Assembly (NCBI GenBank): GCA_005656395.1
Contig: SRSI01000050.1
Location: 4,774,001-4,838,000 of the forward strand
Direction of reading: 5' to 3'
DNA length: 64,000 nucleotides
Source: Strongyloides papillosus
Lineage: Eukaryota; Nematoda; Chromadorea; Rhabditida; Strongyloididae
Each line of letters begins with the position of its first letter. The stretch's first letter is position 1. The notes beneath the pieces are model-generated. The model was given only the letters and a program-made list of their open reading frames with translations. It was not told the origin of the DNA and made no database searches. The position numbers and the translations under genes are program-made. Of this stretch, positions 1 to 12,017 are shown piece after piece.

Positions 1-102
1 GATTGAAGTAAAATGAAACTATTAATAAATGTTATTTGGAAAAATACATTAAATATTATATAATTGAACCTTTTTTATAAAATAACAAAAAATACATTAT
101 AG

Positions 103-3100
103 ATGATGAGACATACTTGGATGTTTTATCACTGGTGAAAGATCATGTCAAAAGTGACTCGAAAATATACGAAACCAAAGGTCTCGATGGCTTTCCAGCT
201 GTGGCCATACAAAGAGGGGCAGAAATTGTCGTACCATATAGAAGTTACCTTCCAGAAAGATTCTACAGAAATTTTGCCATTGTAACTACCGTTAAATTGA
301 GCGACAAAAAAGGAGGTTTCCTTTTCTCTGTCTTGAATCCTTTTGATACAATCATTGCTCTTGGTGTGAGTATAACTGAAATTGGATCAACTGGTATGAA
401 CATTTCTTTATATTATACCAATACAAATAACCAAGTTGAATCAAATATTTTGGCATCCTTCATTGTTCCGGATATGGCATATAATTGGACACACTTCGCC
501 ATCGAAGTCAATGAAGATGCTGTCATATTATACTTCAATTGCAAAAAATACCAAGTAAAACAGGTGAGTCATCATTTACAGTGATACGAAAATAGACCAT
601 TGTCCCATGATTAAAAACAATGATACTAAAATTGATAAAATTTTGATTTATAATCAAAAAATAATACTTATTATTATTATTTTTGCAGGTCAGAAGGAAA
701 CCAATGCAATTGCCTATTGATGATGTTCATAAATTGTATGTAGGCTCCGCTGGTCCCATAATTGGTCAATCTTTCGAGGTTAGTTTATGATAACAGAAAA
801 AACCTTCTTTTTTTGATAAAGGATTAGTGGTAGGAGAGGAAACAAAGTCAAAAACAATAAATTTATAACGATATAAATGTGTAAAATCAAACTTCAATTA
901 TCATTGTTTATCAAAATGTTTATTTTCAATCAAGGGAAATGGTGGAAGACAATACAATGGACAGGAGATGAAAGTCTTCATATTCCCCTTCTCCTATTTT
1001 ATTTTTTTTAATCTTTATATTAAAAATTTCACACTATGGAATGTGTTAAGTGGTATGATAACTTCTAGTTTATCTTATAATAATATATATTTTTAAATGT
1101 GAGAATATTTTATGTATTAGTAATAATCTAAAAAGATTCTTTTTTTAATAGATGTAGGAAGTTTCTGTGATAGTATATATAAGATTATATTGTTGTTGTA
1201 GGAAGTATTAATCTCACAGTTATCGTCAAAAAGAAATATGTTTAGTTTAGGGTTTTTTTTTTAAATTATGATTTGTTTAATTTAAAACAAAGAGAAGTCA
1301 TTCTCTTGATATGGCATGTTATCACGTATTAGTTGGTTTTTTTTACTATTTTCATTTATATTCACATTTTCCTTTCAATCACAAAGGAGCGCTTTTCTTA
1401 TTTAGTTGTTTACATACATAATTGAGAAAGTACAACATCTGCCTAAAAAATTTTGAAATCTAATCAAATATCTGTCATAGAAATATTAATTTTTAATGAT
1501 TTCTTTTACTATAAATAAAACATAAATGATCTATATCAATTAAAATACCACTTATTTGATTTTTATTTCTACAAAAATCATACTTAACATAAATATAACA
1601 TTTAACTTGTTATTATTTATCTCTAAGTTCAAAACATATAATATAAATGTATACAATTTCTACATTTTTTATACCAAATATAAACAAATGAATCATGAAA
1701 ATAGTTTAATAGTTAGGAGTTCATTTACATATTTAAAATTAAAATATTTATTTTGTTTTAATTTGAATATAGATAGATTATTATCTAACTTTTTTATATT
1801 TACTTTACTATTAGATATCGTTTTATATTTCAGAAAGAGAATAGTTATTAAGGAAGTTTTATACTTATTACCCCATTATTTTCTTGGTCAATATTATATT
1901 TTTCTTTGAAATGAAGTTATTTCATTTTTATGTAGTTTTCTTCCTAACATTGGTCTACTTATGTGAGGTATCATACCAAAAAGGTAAAAGATTTAGAGAT
2001 CTTGAGAACGATGAGACAATTGATGCTCGTAGACCTGAAGCAATCATTGAAGAGGAAGGTTTTATATTAAAAAGCAAGAAAAAAGTTAGACGTCAAGCGG
2101 AGGAAAACAATAACGTTGAATATTACTATGAAGCAGATAACAACAAAGAAGTAGATACTGAAGATTCATTTAGATTTGTAGATGTTGGAGACTCCCCAAA
2201 GACAATACATCATCCTAATGATACTGTTCCTATCTCAGAAAATGTCATTCCAGCTCCAATTCGTATTTCAGAGTACCAAGATGAATATGCATACTACCAA
2301 GATTACGAAGGATCTGGAAATTACTACGAAGAGGTTACAACAATATCTCCAATCATTTCCTCTCCTACACCTGATTCTTATCAACCAAACTTAACTACTG
2401 ATAAAGTAAGTAATATAATTTTTCTAATTTCCTTAGGGTGCTATACAAGAATTAAAAATTCACGACGATCCTGCTGAGGCAGCTAATCAATGTAACGAAG
2501 AATGGGTAAGTTTCTAGGGGTCATATTTCTGAGGAGAAAAGAGATGGATGGTGAATAAATAGTTTACAATGAAGTGTCAGATACGATAACACTGGAAAAT
2601 TAATATTCACTTTTTTCTTCTTACCGATAATTAAAGTATTATATCACTTCAGTGGCAATCTAAGAAACATGGATTCCTCGACTTCATCAAACAAAAGGTT
2701 TTTTTGGTTTGATGTTATGTGGTTGTCTTTAAATATATATGACTTTATAATTATTTTTTTGTGATAATATTAACGATATAACTATTTCTTTTCTATATAG
2801 GGATTCGAAGGAAGTGGTTTACCACAAGAAAACTCATTCTCTACATCATCATCTTCTTTCTCAAGAACGGAACCGGAAGCAGAAAGCAAGAAAACTAATA
2901 CTGTTTACGACTTGAAAACTGATGAATACACAGGAGATAGTACTGATAAGATTGATAACAGCTTATTACCATCACAAGTAAAGTTAATGAAAGGTAAGTT
3001 ATCAAAACATAGGAATCCTTCATCACACCTTTAACTACTTAAACATATATTTTCTTCTTAAGTTTCGCAAAGTAACCCTGTAAAACCTCTAATTTTTAAA

Positions 3101-5649
3101 GATGATCCTTCACCTAACAACTATACTTCATATCATACCTCTGATGATTCTTTAATACTCCCATTTCGTAAGGTTACTCCAAAGCTTTTTGGAATATCTA
3201 ATACTCTCTCTTATGAAATAAGGGGAAGTAAGATTATTGATGATAATAGCATCAAAAAAAGTAATGATGAAGAGGCAGGAGTGGATAAAGAAGTTGTCCT
3301 GAAGTCTTTTTATAATGGTATAAAATTTTGAGATAAGATTTGCTGTGATATGTAGTTTTAAGCATGTTTGAAGGATACATTTTTTGTTGTTTCTTTTGTC
3401 ATAGTTATTTAGAAGTTTGCAGTTATTGAATTTGCATGATTTTCTCTTTCCAATTATGAAGTTTCTATTTACATCATTAATACTTATAAATTCTTTAGGT
3501 GAACCTGGAGAACCAGGACCAAGAGGAGAGCAAGGACCTCCAGGAATACCAGGAGTCTGTACACAAATATGTCAACCAGGAAGAGACGGATTACCTGGTT
3601 TACCAGGCCCTGAAGGACCTCAAGGAATACAAGGACCAGCTGGACCACAGGGTCCTCCAGGTCCACCTGGTCAAGTAGTATATATGGAAAAAGATTCAAA
3701 TAAAATTGAGCCAATATCTGGACCTCCAGGACCACAAGGCCCACCTGGACCTCAAGGACCACCAGGAATTCAAGGACCAAGAGGTGAACCAGGAATGGGA
3801 ATGCCAGGACCACCAGGAATATTTACAGGACTAACAGAAATGGATCTTGCAAGAATCGCTGCATATCCTGGCATTAAAGGAGAGTGTGTTGAGAGAAAAG
3901 ATCCAAGACCTTATGATGATAGATCTGAAGAACTTCCTTTATACGATAGAAGAATCCACCAACACCTTAGTAGAGGCGAAAAAGGTGATAAAGGAGATAG
4001 AGGAGATCAAGGTCCACCAGGCCCACCTGGACCACAAGGAGCACCTGGTGTCCCCCAAACTGGCGCTTCTTACACTGCTTCTGGTGGTGTAGAAGTCTTC
4101 CAAACAACACAAGAATTACTAGGTTCAACAAACAGAGTAAAACAAGGTGCTTTAGCTTTTAGTATTTCATCACAGCAACTAATGATTAGAGTAGCATCTG
4201 GTTGGAAAGAGATAGTTTTCGGTAAATTTTACCCTGCCCTCCAACCCAAACATCCAATTGTAAGTTTCCTATCCTATAAATTATATGTCGTGTTGAGCTA
4301 ACAAAAAAAAACAATTAATCCTAACCTATGTTAACACTTCTTTAACCTATGTTTAAAAACTTTACAGTCCATATCTTTACAACAGTCCGATTCTCCTTCA
4401 AAGGAAGATGTCCTCTCATATTGGGTAAGATTCATATAAGTATATGTTTTTATTTATTGAATATTATATTTGCATGCTTAATTTAATAATAATTCTTATT
4501 TTTCTTTAGTTGGGAAATAATGATAGGAGCGTAAGTGAGATTCACCGAATACCTTGTACAACTCCTCCCATTTCCACGAATGCAATGGTGAATTTTTATT
4601 TATAATTTTATATTGTCTTGTGTTTGTATTGTAGTTTGTATTTTGTAAATATTTGTGTGCTTGTATATATTGTTGTATCTTTATAAAATGTCATGGAAAT
4701 GTCAACTATTATATTTTTTTAGGCTTCCACCACAGAAGATGTCATGGCACCTGGAGGAGCGAAGGTAGACAATGATAGAAGATATCATTATAACGTAGAA
4801 GCAAGTTATGAAGAAAGATTGAAAGAACACCAAAGAAGGATGAGAGAGTATGAAGAAATGAAAAGAGAGCATGAAAGGAAATTGAGAGAACATGAAAGAT
4901 CAAGAAACAGACAAATGACGACATCTGAAAGTGTATTTATTAGTCACCACCACACAACGACTGAAAGGACACCAAATAAACCACATGCTTTACCACAACA
5001 TTATCAAAATTATGATAAGGATAATACCCACAATATTATTGGTGAACGCCACAAACAACAAGCATTTTACCACCAAACACATCTCCATGACAAGAAGCTT
5101 CATTTGATTGCTCTTAATACACCGATGGTTGGAGATATCAAAGGTGTCCGTGGAGCAGATTTACTATGTTACCAACAGGCCCGTCAAGCTGGATACACAA
5201 CAACATTCCGTGCTTTGGTTTCTTCATATGTCCAAGATATGAATAAGATTGTCTATCCTCAAGATCGCCATACACCAGTAGTTAATATAAGAAACGAAAC
5301 TATTTACAATTCTTTGGATGAAATATTCCAAGGTCTTCCAATGAATCCTGTATCAATATACTCATTCTCGAAGAGAGATGTCTTAACAGACCACCTGTGG
5401 CCAATAAAATCCTACTGGCATGGTTCTGAGTTAGAAGGTCACCGTAAAAATGGATGTTTCTGTGATGCCTGGAGGTCAACCTCCAAACACCGTCATGGAA
5501 TGGCATCAAAATTGAGTAGAGGTGGGCCATTATTATCAAGACCAGAAAAGGTAACTTGCGATAGTCGTTTAGCAGTATTATGTATAGAGAATATGTCCAA
5601 GTACAATGTTGATAGGCATATAGCTGATAAAATTAAATCTCATAATTAA
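103..5649 (+). CDS. cle-1: Collagen XV/XVIII-type (multiplexin) with endostatin, 5' partial
   Basis: Basement-membrane collagen. Exons as read: 103-563, 689-778, 2437-2505, 2653-2697, 2801-2993, 3063-3317, 3499-4259, 4368-4424, 4510-4587, 4723-5649; all junctions are GT-AG and keep frame. The first exon starts at an acceptor (AG at 101-102) in split phase, so the signal-peptide exon lies left of the window. Domain order: thrombospondin N-terminal/laminin-G-like domain (103-2505; its last strand [12 protein letters not shown] is at 2437), acidic Ser/Thr-rich spacer, two interrupted Gly-X-Y blocks (3499-3830 and 3985-4056), a trimerisation-like stretch (about 4075-4220), a charged helical segment rich in E, R and K (4795-4910), and endostatin (about 5095-5610: [43 protein letters not shown]). 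A second start at 1911 could give a shorter isoform. The symbol follows the nematode orthologue; assignment is firm, exact exon ends in the middle less so. Confidence 0.9.
779..1910. other. Long collagen intron, no further gene seen
   Basis: AT-rich sequence between two exons of the collagen gene. A short patch at 935-990 is open and begins after an AG, but has no donor and would break the laminin-G-like domain. An open stretch at 1556-1909 has only low-complexity Ile/Asn/Phe/Leu composition. The right end presumably holds the internal promoter for the exon at 1911; I see no clear TATA element. Confidence 0.4.
1911..2405 (+). CDS. cle-1: Alternative first exon of the collagen gene
   Basis: This open exon begins with ATG and a signal peptide ([20 protein letters not shown]) and continues as an acidic, Tyr/Glu/Asp-rich segment. 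It ends at a donor (2406) in phase 0 that joins the exon at 2437, the same exon that completes the laminin-G-like domain when joined to 778. The two joins are mutually exclusive, so this looks like a nested promoter and first exon for a short, laminin-G-less isoform. The C. elegans orthologue is known to use several promoters. The intron 2406-2436 is only 31 bp. Inference from splice phase; transcripts would settle it. Confidence 0.65.
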
Positions 5650-6283
5650 GACTTAACATTTAAATAACTTTCTTTTTATATGTTTTTTTCATTTCCCATT
5701 CTTTCTTTCTCCTATTAATTGATAACTTTCTTTAAATCAGTATATTTGCTTTCATATTATATATTATTATAAAAAATCAACTATAGTCTTTATTAATGTT
5801 ATTATTAAAGAAATTTATGCCAATAAAATACTTTTTTAAACTTAATCTTAAGAAACGTGTGTATAAATCATTTTCTTCTAAAGTAACAAGAAACTTCTTA
5901 TCCTTAATGTATAACTGTTCAGAAAAATATTTTAAATAAGAAATGTGGGTGATAAAAAAAAAGAATTTCAAGAATATATGTTTACCACTATTGTCTCATA
6001 CATTTAATAATACAAATGCTTCGTGTTATCACTTAATTGAAACAGATATCAAAAAAAGAAGTGTTTTAATAATATGAAAGGGATTATTTTTTGTTTTCAA
6101 AATCATCTAAAAATACACTATTAACATAAAGTAATTTGATTATAAAAAAGTACAAAAATATTTGTCATAAACTGGGATAATGATAGAAAGAATGACAAAA
6201 TTCTGATTACTTCTGTGACGAAAAGTGGTTATCAATTATCATCAAGATATAGTTAAAAACTTTATATTATTTGGATTCTAAAG
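5650..6283. other. Intergenic, 3' flank of collagen and 5' flank of first HSD gene
   Basis: No gene seen. The last 150-180 bases (about 6105-6283) are alignable with 19070-19248 upstream of the second HSD copy, for example AAAGTAATTTGA, ACGAAAAG and TTTATATTATTT, so the duplication includes the promoter. Confidence 0.5.
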
Positions 6284-7406
6284 ATGGAAAATGTCAAGAA
6301 TGTACGTATCTTTGGTGACAATAACTTCATCGGAAAGCGCCTGGAATCAAAAATAAAAGAAAGTTACCCAGAAATTAATATCAAATATTGGCAGTTACAT
6401 AAGCCATCCGATGAAAATGGTAACTGCAAAAGTATATTTTGGGGAATCAACTCTATATCAGGAGCTATACAGGATTGTCAGTTGGTTTACAATATTGTTG
6501 ACTACAAAGATTGGAGTATAAAGCCGAATATTGAGAAGTTGAAGTTTTATAATGAAACTGTCCCGCAGACATTGGTTGATGAGTGCAAAGATGTTGAAGG
6601 CATATCCATTGTTCATCTATCTTCAGCACTCTCTCAATCATCTTCAGTGTGGCCAACGTTACAAGAGAAGGAAAAGAAGATTGAAGAATTGAAATTAGAT
6701 AGCGTCCCCTTCAAAAGTTATGTTACTTCAAAGGTTAATGGCGAGATAGAGATTCTCAAATGTAAGTTTTTTAATACTTCTAATTATTTTTCAAATTATT
6801 CCAGATTCTCAATCGATTCCCATGATCATTGTAAGATCACCACCATGTTATGGAGAAGGTGATACTTCATCAATAGTCACCGATTCAATAAAGATACTTA
6901 AAAAGTATGGTTATCTCCCAGGAATGTCAAGAGATAACGGATCATTTGAAATGTGTTATGTAGGAAATGTTGTCGATGCAATGATCACTTGTGGAGAAAC
7001 TCTCTTACAAGGTAATATGGTAGGTGAAGCTATCATTGTTGGGGATGACACACCAACGAAGAATATCAGAGAATCTGTTATTGATCAAGTCTTAAAAGAC
7101 GGAAAAGAAGAGATCCCTTCAAGTTCATTACTTTTGACAGGACTTCCTTTTGTTGTCTTCTACTACCTATTTGTTTGGTTCATTAGATTACTTGGTTTAT
7201 CAAATTTCTTCAGAATGTTACCTGATTACAATTACTTTGTTATGTATTATCGAAATTGGTGTGTTTTTGACAAGTATAAACTTAAATATGTTGTTGGCTG
7301 GAAACCTAAAAATTCAAGAGAAGAAGCTTTCCATCGTTCCTACAATTATTATAATGGTCTTTTTAGTGACAAAGATGTCTGTTTTTCATGGAAACAACAA
7401 AAATAG
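6284..7406 (+). CDS. 3-beta-hydroxysteroid dehydrogenase/isomerase-like protein, copy 1
   Basis: NAD-dependent steroid dehydrogenase family (extended SDR). Exons 6284-6761 and 6805-7406, intron 43 bp, 359 residues. Visible features: N-terminal dinucleotide-binding loop of the G-x3-F-x-G type (FGDNNFIG), catalytic YVTSK (Y-x3-K), the VRSPPCYGEGD segment typical of 3-beta-HSDs, and a hydrophobic segment near residues 285-310 (FVVFYYLFVWFIRLLG) matching the membrane anchor of the family. In nematodes relatives act on sterols, including hormone precursors controlling development; the substrate here cannot be read from sequence. Nearly identical to the gene at 19249. Confidence 0.85.
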
Positions 7407-7746
7407 TAGTTTTTTTTTATTTTTATTAAAGATATAATATTGTATTGAATGTGTTAGAGTAATGAATTTTAGCAGAAAACTTATATTTTTAATATTGCTC
7501 TTTCTGTAGATGTTTTAAATTGATTATTTGAAATTTCATTGTAAAAAGAAGTTATAAAAATAGAAGAATAATAAAGCTAACTTTACAACAACTTTCTTAT
7601 TACATAAAGAATTAACAATCAAGGATTCATGATTTTATTTGAAAATTAAAAAAGTAAATATTCATTAATTGTGAAAGTAAAAGAATAAATGTGATTTTTC
7701 TAAATATTTCATTGGAAAATGTGATTAAAATAGGAGATGTTTTAAT
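7407..7746. other. Spacer between convergent HSD copy 1 and first cystatin-like gene
   Basis: No gene seen. The sequence is alignable with 20372-20701 downstream of HSD copy 2, which places it inside the duplicated segment. Confidence 0.5.
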
Positions 7747-8148
7747 TTAAAAAACATTCCAGGAGTGCGGATAATAATTTTCATCTTCTTCTACATCTAT
7801 TTTTAATTCTTTATTACTTTTTGGGTGTCCAAAAACGTCTGATAAAAGATGTTTTGTACATGGTAAATTAAATGGTCCACATTCTGCGGCTACTGAAATT
7901 GATAATTTATAGTGTGGTTCTTTTTCTTTTCTTTTTTGGGCACTATCGAGGCTTTCAAAAAAGTAGTTTGTATTTTGTGCTTCATTGAATGCATAAACAG
8001 ATTCTCGTGCTAATTTTATCATTGTAGGACTATGTGTATTCTTGTTTTTCCATCTTTCATGTATAAAAGAAGGATCCTCAATGTAATATGCTTCAATATC
8101 TAGTAAAATAGTAACTGCAACAAAAATAACTAGCTTCAAATAATTCAT
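7747..8148 (-). CDS. Small secreted cystatin-like protein, array copy 1
   Basis: Start set at the internal Met (MNYLKLV) because all other copies begin MNYLN-like; an upstream Met at 8175 would add nine residues. Signal peptide residues 1-20, then a single domain of about 110 residues: helix with ARESVYAFNE, a strand with VDSAQ-type residues, PHYKLSI, and a C-x6-C pair. Pattern resembles cystatins (helix, AxK, Q-V-V-A-G loop, Y-x-L, disulfide), but the inhibitory loop reads KRKEKEP. It forms a distinct pair with 20702-21103 (C-terminal Asn-Val-Phe) and belongs to the duplicated HSD block. Confidence 0.75.
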   Translation of the reverse strand: MNYLKLVIFVAVTILLDIEAYYIEDPSFIHERWKNKNTHSPTMIKLARESVYAFNEAQNTNYFFESLDSAQKRKEKEPHYKLSISVAAECGPFNLPCTKHLLSDVFGHPKSNKELKIDVEEDENYYPHSWNVF

Positions 8149-8560
8149 TTTTGTTCTAATGAAGATACCATACATTTTTACCTTATATATAATTCCATTT
8201 TAACATTTATTGATATTAATTAAATAATAAAAATATAAATTTCCAAAGTATAATTTCCAATTTTTCTAAAAAATGTTATAAAATGTTGACAAATGAGTGG
8301 GTTTTAGTTGTTTTAAATTATTTATCATTATTAAAAAGAATATAATATAAGTTTGTATAGTAAATGGTAGATTTCCATGGTAAATACCTATCATTTTTTT
8401 ATATTTTGAGTTTCATCTAAAAGTTAGTGAAAAAATGAAATAAATATTAAAATATTTACTGATAGTATAAATAGAAAAATGAATGTAAACTTTTTTATTC
8501 ATCCGAATAAAATGAATGGAAATAAAAAATGTATTTGAGTTAAAAGTTCATGATACAAGT

Positions 8561-8950
8561 TTAGAGATAATATACATCTCCTTCTCGATGTACGTCGAAT
8601 GTTACTTCACTAGGCTTTCGGTTATTTCTATAAATGTCTGATTTTATTACTTCTAAACATAGTCTACCATCACTTCCGCAGTCCATTGTCGTTGAAATTT
8701 TAAGAGCATAGTGTGATGAATTTTTAGTATATTCTTTCTGAGCTTCCAAAACATCAACAAATTTAGAATGCATGCCATTCTCTTTATTATAATGGTCAAT
8801 AGACTGTCTTCCAAGATTTACAATTTTTATATTTTTTGGATCCTTTTTCTTCATTTCATAAAGCTTACGGAGTTTAGGAATACCAGAAAATGCTTCTATG
8901 ATTAGCAAAAAAGTAGTAATAATAAGAATAGATATATTAAAGTAGTTCAT
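8561..8950 (-). CDS. Small secreted cystatin-like protein, array copy 2
   Basis: 129 residues, signal peptide to about residue 23 (ends EAFSG). Helix LGRQSIDHYNKENG, then VLEAQKEYTKNSSHYALKI and C-x6-C followed by SDIYRN. Closest to the broken copy at 21528-21916, its partner in the segmental duplication. Conserved upstream box at 8951-9000 on the minus strand. Confidence 0.75.
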   Translation of the reverse strand: MNYFNISILIITTFLLIIEAFSGIPKLRKLYEMKKKDPKNIKIVNLGRQSIDHYNKENGMHSKFVDVLEAQKEYTKNSSHYALKISTTMDCGSDGRLCLEVIKSDIYRNNRKPSEVTFDVHREGDVYYL

Positions 8951-9010
8951 TTTTGTTCTACTAAAGAAATCCCATAATCTGATCTTAAATACTACGTCAT
9001 TTTAAATAAC
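8951..9010 (-). promoter_or_regulatory. Conserved promoter of the cystatin-like family (example)
   Basis: Minus strand, just upstream of nearly all copies: ATTTAAGATCAGAT some 35-50 bases before ATG, preceded by a TTCATTCTAAAC-like block, and TTTTAGTA about ten bases before ATG. The first box resembles a TATA element; the TTTTAG could be a spliced-leader acceptor. Equivalent positions lie upstream of the starts at 10673, 22798, 26354, 27238, 29007, 32504 and 33369. Confidence 0.55.
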
Positions 9011-9436
9011 ATAATGTACTTATTAAATAATCAAAATGATTAAGTAAATTTCAAAATTTTTTTCTTTACTTTTTTCGTAATTAAAAAAAGAAATTTTAAT
9101 AAATAATATGTTTCTATCACAAATATTTGTCTCTATGTTTGAAATACAATGTTTTATAACTCAAGTTCATTCAGTGTTGTTACTTTAAAAGTAGAAACCT
9201 TTTTTAAGGTTCTGTGACTTGGTAAAACTTCATATCTCAACTAGACTAATGTTCGAAGAAAAATTTAATCTTTTGGTTTAAAACTTCAGAACTTATTAAT
9301 TAATAAAACATTTTATATACAAATATCATTAATTATGAAGTCTTCATTAATTTTTTAAATAAAAGAATCAGTAAAAAAAATTTTATTTACTTCAGTGAAA
9401 TAATAAAGATAAAAGTGTGTTTTAATCAAAAGTTTA

Positions 9437-9850
9437 TTATGCAAGTTTATTTATAATCATCTCTCTTTTTTTATGTACGTAAAATGCTACATTTTTAGGA
9501 CTGTGGTCGTTTTTAAAGACGTTTGATTCGATTTCTTCTAAACATAAGAGATCATTGGCTCCACAATTCATCATTGTAGAAATTACAAGAACATTGTGTG
9601 ATAAATCCGTAGTATGTTATTTTTTAGCTTCCAAAGCACGAGCATATTAAAAATTTATGCCATATTTTTTATTATAATGTTCAACGGATTGTTTTGCTAG
9701 GTTTACAATCTTTTTATTTTTTGTATCCTTTTGCTTCATTTTAAAAAGTTCACGATGCCTATGAAAACTAGGAAACGCTTCAATGATTGTCAAAAAAGTA
9801 ACGATTATAAAAATAGATACATTAAAGTAATTCTTTTCGATTTTACTAAA
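9437..9850 (-). pseudogene. Disrupted cystatin-like copy
   Basis: Sequence aligns to the family from leader to C-terminus, but the start is lost (the position of ATG reads AAG near 9831) and there is an in-frame stop (TAA) and frame loss near 9640-9650. Flanking spacers still match neighbours, so this is decay in place. Confidence 0.7.
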
Positions 9851-10283
9851 TATGTTCCATCATCTGATCTTAAATATTATTTCAATCTAAACAATATCAT
9901 GTATTAATTAAATAACCAAAATCATTAAGTAAATTGCAAAAATTTTTTCTTTATATTTTTTTGTTCTTAAAAAAAGAAATCATTATAAATAATACAATTC
10001 CATCACAAATATTTGCTAATATACTTGAAATACAATATCTATTAACTCGAATTATTATTTATTTTTACTTTAAAAGTGGAAATCTCTTTAAGTTTCTTAT
10101 GACCTAATATAAAGTTCATAATTATACTAGACTAAATTTTCGAACGCAAAGAAAACTTTTTGACATAGGAACTCAGAATTTATTCTTTTTTCAAATAAAA
10201 AAATAAATGAAAAACTTTTTATTTATTTTAATGAAAAAATAATAATAAAAAGTATATTTTATTTAAAATGTTATGGTGGAAAA

Positions 10284-10673
10284 TTAGCGATATTTTAAAA
10301 CTCCTTCTTTATACACTTTAATAACTGTTTTACTATCTTTATTGTTGTTTCGATAGATGTCAGAATGAATTCTTTCTGGACATTTTTTACCATTATTTTC
10401 ACAATCTATCATTGTTAAAATTTCAAGATTATAATGTTTTGAACCGCTGATATAACTTTTTGTAGCACTTATAACATTTTCTAATTTAGCATCTGTTTTA
10501 TATTTCTTATTAAACTGATCGACAGATTGTTGTGCTAACTTTAGAATTTTGCTACTGTTGGTGTTTTTATCTTGCCATCCGATATTATCATGGTGTTTAA
10601 GGAAATTAAACGATGCTCCAGTAGCTATTAAAAATGTACCAATAATTATAATAGATACATTTAAATAATTCAT
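10284..10673 (-). CDS. Small secreted cystatin-like protein, array copy 4
   Basis: 129 residues, leader ending near Ala-Ser (residues 19-21), helix LAQQSVDQFNKKY, then VISATKSYISGSKHYNLEI. This is one of the few copies with a Gly near the position of the cystatin loop glycine (YISGS). C-x6-C pair (CENNGKKC), then SDIYRN. Confidence 0.75.
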   Translation of the reverse strand: MNYLNVSIIIIGTFLIATGASFNFLKHHDNIGWQDKNTNSSKILKLAQQSVDQFNKKYKTDAKLENVISATKSYISGSKHYNLEILTMIDCENNGKKCPERIHSDIYRNNNKDSKTVIKVYKEGVLKYR

Positions 10674-10933
10674 TTTTGTTTTACTAAAAATATTCCATAA
10701 CCTTATTTTAAATAATAATTCGCTATAAACAATATTATGTACTAATTAAATAATCAAATAATTAAGTAAATTTTAAAAATTTTTTCATTCTTAAAAAAAG
10801 AAATCATGATAAATAATATAATTCCATTACAAATATTTGCTTCTGTACTTGGAATACAATGTCTGATAACTCAAGTTTATTCCATATTTTTGCTTTAAAG
10901 GTAGAAACCTTTTTTAGGTTCTTGTGACTTAAT

Positions 10934-11443
10934 TAGACATGGGATCTGACACGAGTCGACCCCAAATTTTAGAGTCGATGCAAAATTACAAAAATTAGTG
11001 GGTCGGTTTTATACTATTTATTAACAACTTTTGAAAATTTATCTGTCAGTGATAATATTAATTATCTTTACCATGTTAAAAATATCAGTTCTGAGGTTAA
11101 TATTGACTATTTTTAGATTTCAGTAAAATTATCAGCATCTAATTTGCATAGTCTTTATCAGAAATTAAGAAAAATAAAGTCAATTAGTATCAAATCCGAA
11201 AGTGCTTTTTCAACACTTTCATATATTAGAAATTGTCGACGAACTAATTTAACTAATAAATTTTGAACAATTTATTAGTTTTAAGGGTTAATTTATATAT
11301 TGTAATATTTTTTCTATTAGAAAATATTCTTTAACTATAATAAAATTATGTTTTTTGTAAGGACATATTCTATAAACTTAACGGGCCGATTTTAAAAACC
11401 GACCGACCCCGGGTCGAAAAATTTATTGACCCACCCATACCTA
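10934..11443. mobile_element. Decayed hAT-type DNA transposon (510 bp)
   Basis: Flanked by 8-bp target duplications GACTTAAT (10926-10933) and GACTTAGT (11444-11451), which match the undisturbed spacer of other array units. Ends are imperfect inverted repeats: TAGACATGGG at left, TAGGTATGGG on the opposite strand at right, both followed by a TCGACCC block. Inside, on the plus strand about 11189-11265, is a hAT dimerisation-like motif (SESAFSTLSYIRNCRRTNL). Too short to be autonomous. Confidence 0.8.
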
Positions 11444-11619
11444 GACTTAGTAAAGGCTTCATTTTTAACTAAACTAAATTTCTGAACAAAAATAAATCTT
11501 TTTGGCTTATAAAGTCAGGATTTATCATTTTTTTAAACAAAAAAATCAATGAAAAACTTTCTATTTATTCAATGAAAAAATAAATATAAAAAATATGTTT
11601 TAATTAAGATTTTGTGATA

Positions 11620-12017
11620 GTAGATGAACGATGTTCTACATCCAGTAGTTACGTACATTAATTCTTAATTCGTTAGGGTGTTCCTTGTCTTTAAATATAT
11701 TTGCTATAATTTCTTGTAAGCACTCATAAATTTTTCCCTTACAATTTTGATCCGCCAAAATTTTAAGATTATATTGTTTAGAACTATTTTAATATTGGCT
11801 TCTAGTTTGTACAACTTGAATAAATTTTAAGTTTAAGTGGTTTTTTTAATTATAAACCTTAACGGCTTCATTTCCCAACTTTACAATATTGATTTTTTTT
11901 CGGATTTCTAATCTTCCATTCATGAGGATTACGAGATTTTTGAAACAAAGAAAATTCCTTAGTAACTATTAAAAAAGTTGCAATAATAAAAATAGTTACA
12001 TTTAAATAATTCATCAT
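11620..12017 (-). pseudogene. Disrupted cystatin-like copy
   Basis: Leader and start (two ATG codons at 12012-12017) are intact, but the domain is broken by frame changes, for example where VEANIK would precede the Tyr-x-Leu strand near 11790, and Cys spacing is retained only in pieces. Confidence 0.65.

Noticed and set aside
935..1000. Possible extra collagen exon (reads [15 protein letters not shown])
   Set aside because: No donor site after it; the laminin-G-like domain is completed better by the exon at 2437.
1556..1909. 117-codon plus-strand open frame in the collagen intron
   Set aside because: Composition is Ile/Asn/Phe/Leu/Tyr low complexity of AT-rich DNA, and it overlaps the region just before the alternative first exon.
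3484..4092. Open frames opposite and beside the Gly-X-Y region
   Set aside because: Shadows of the collagen repeat.
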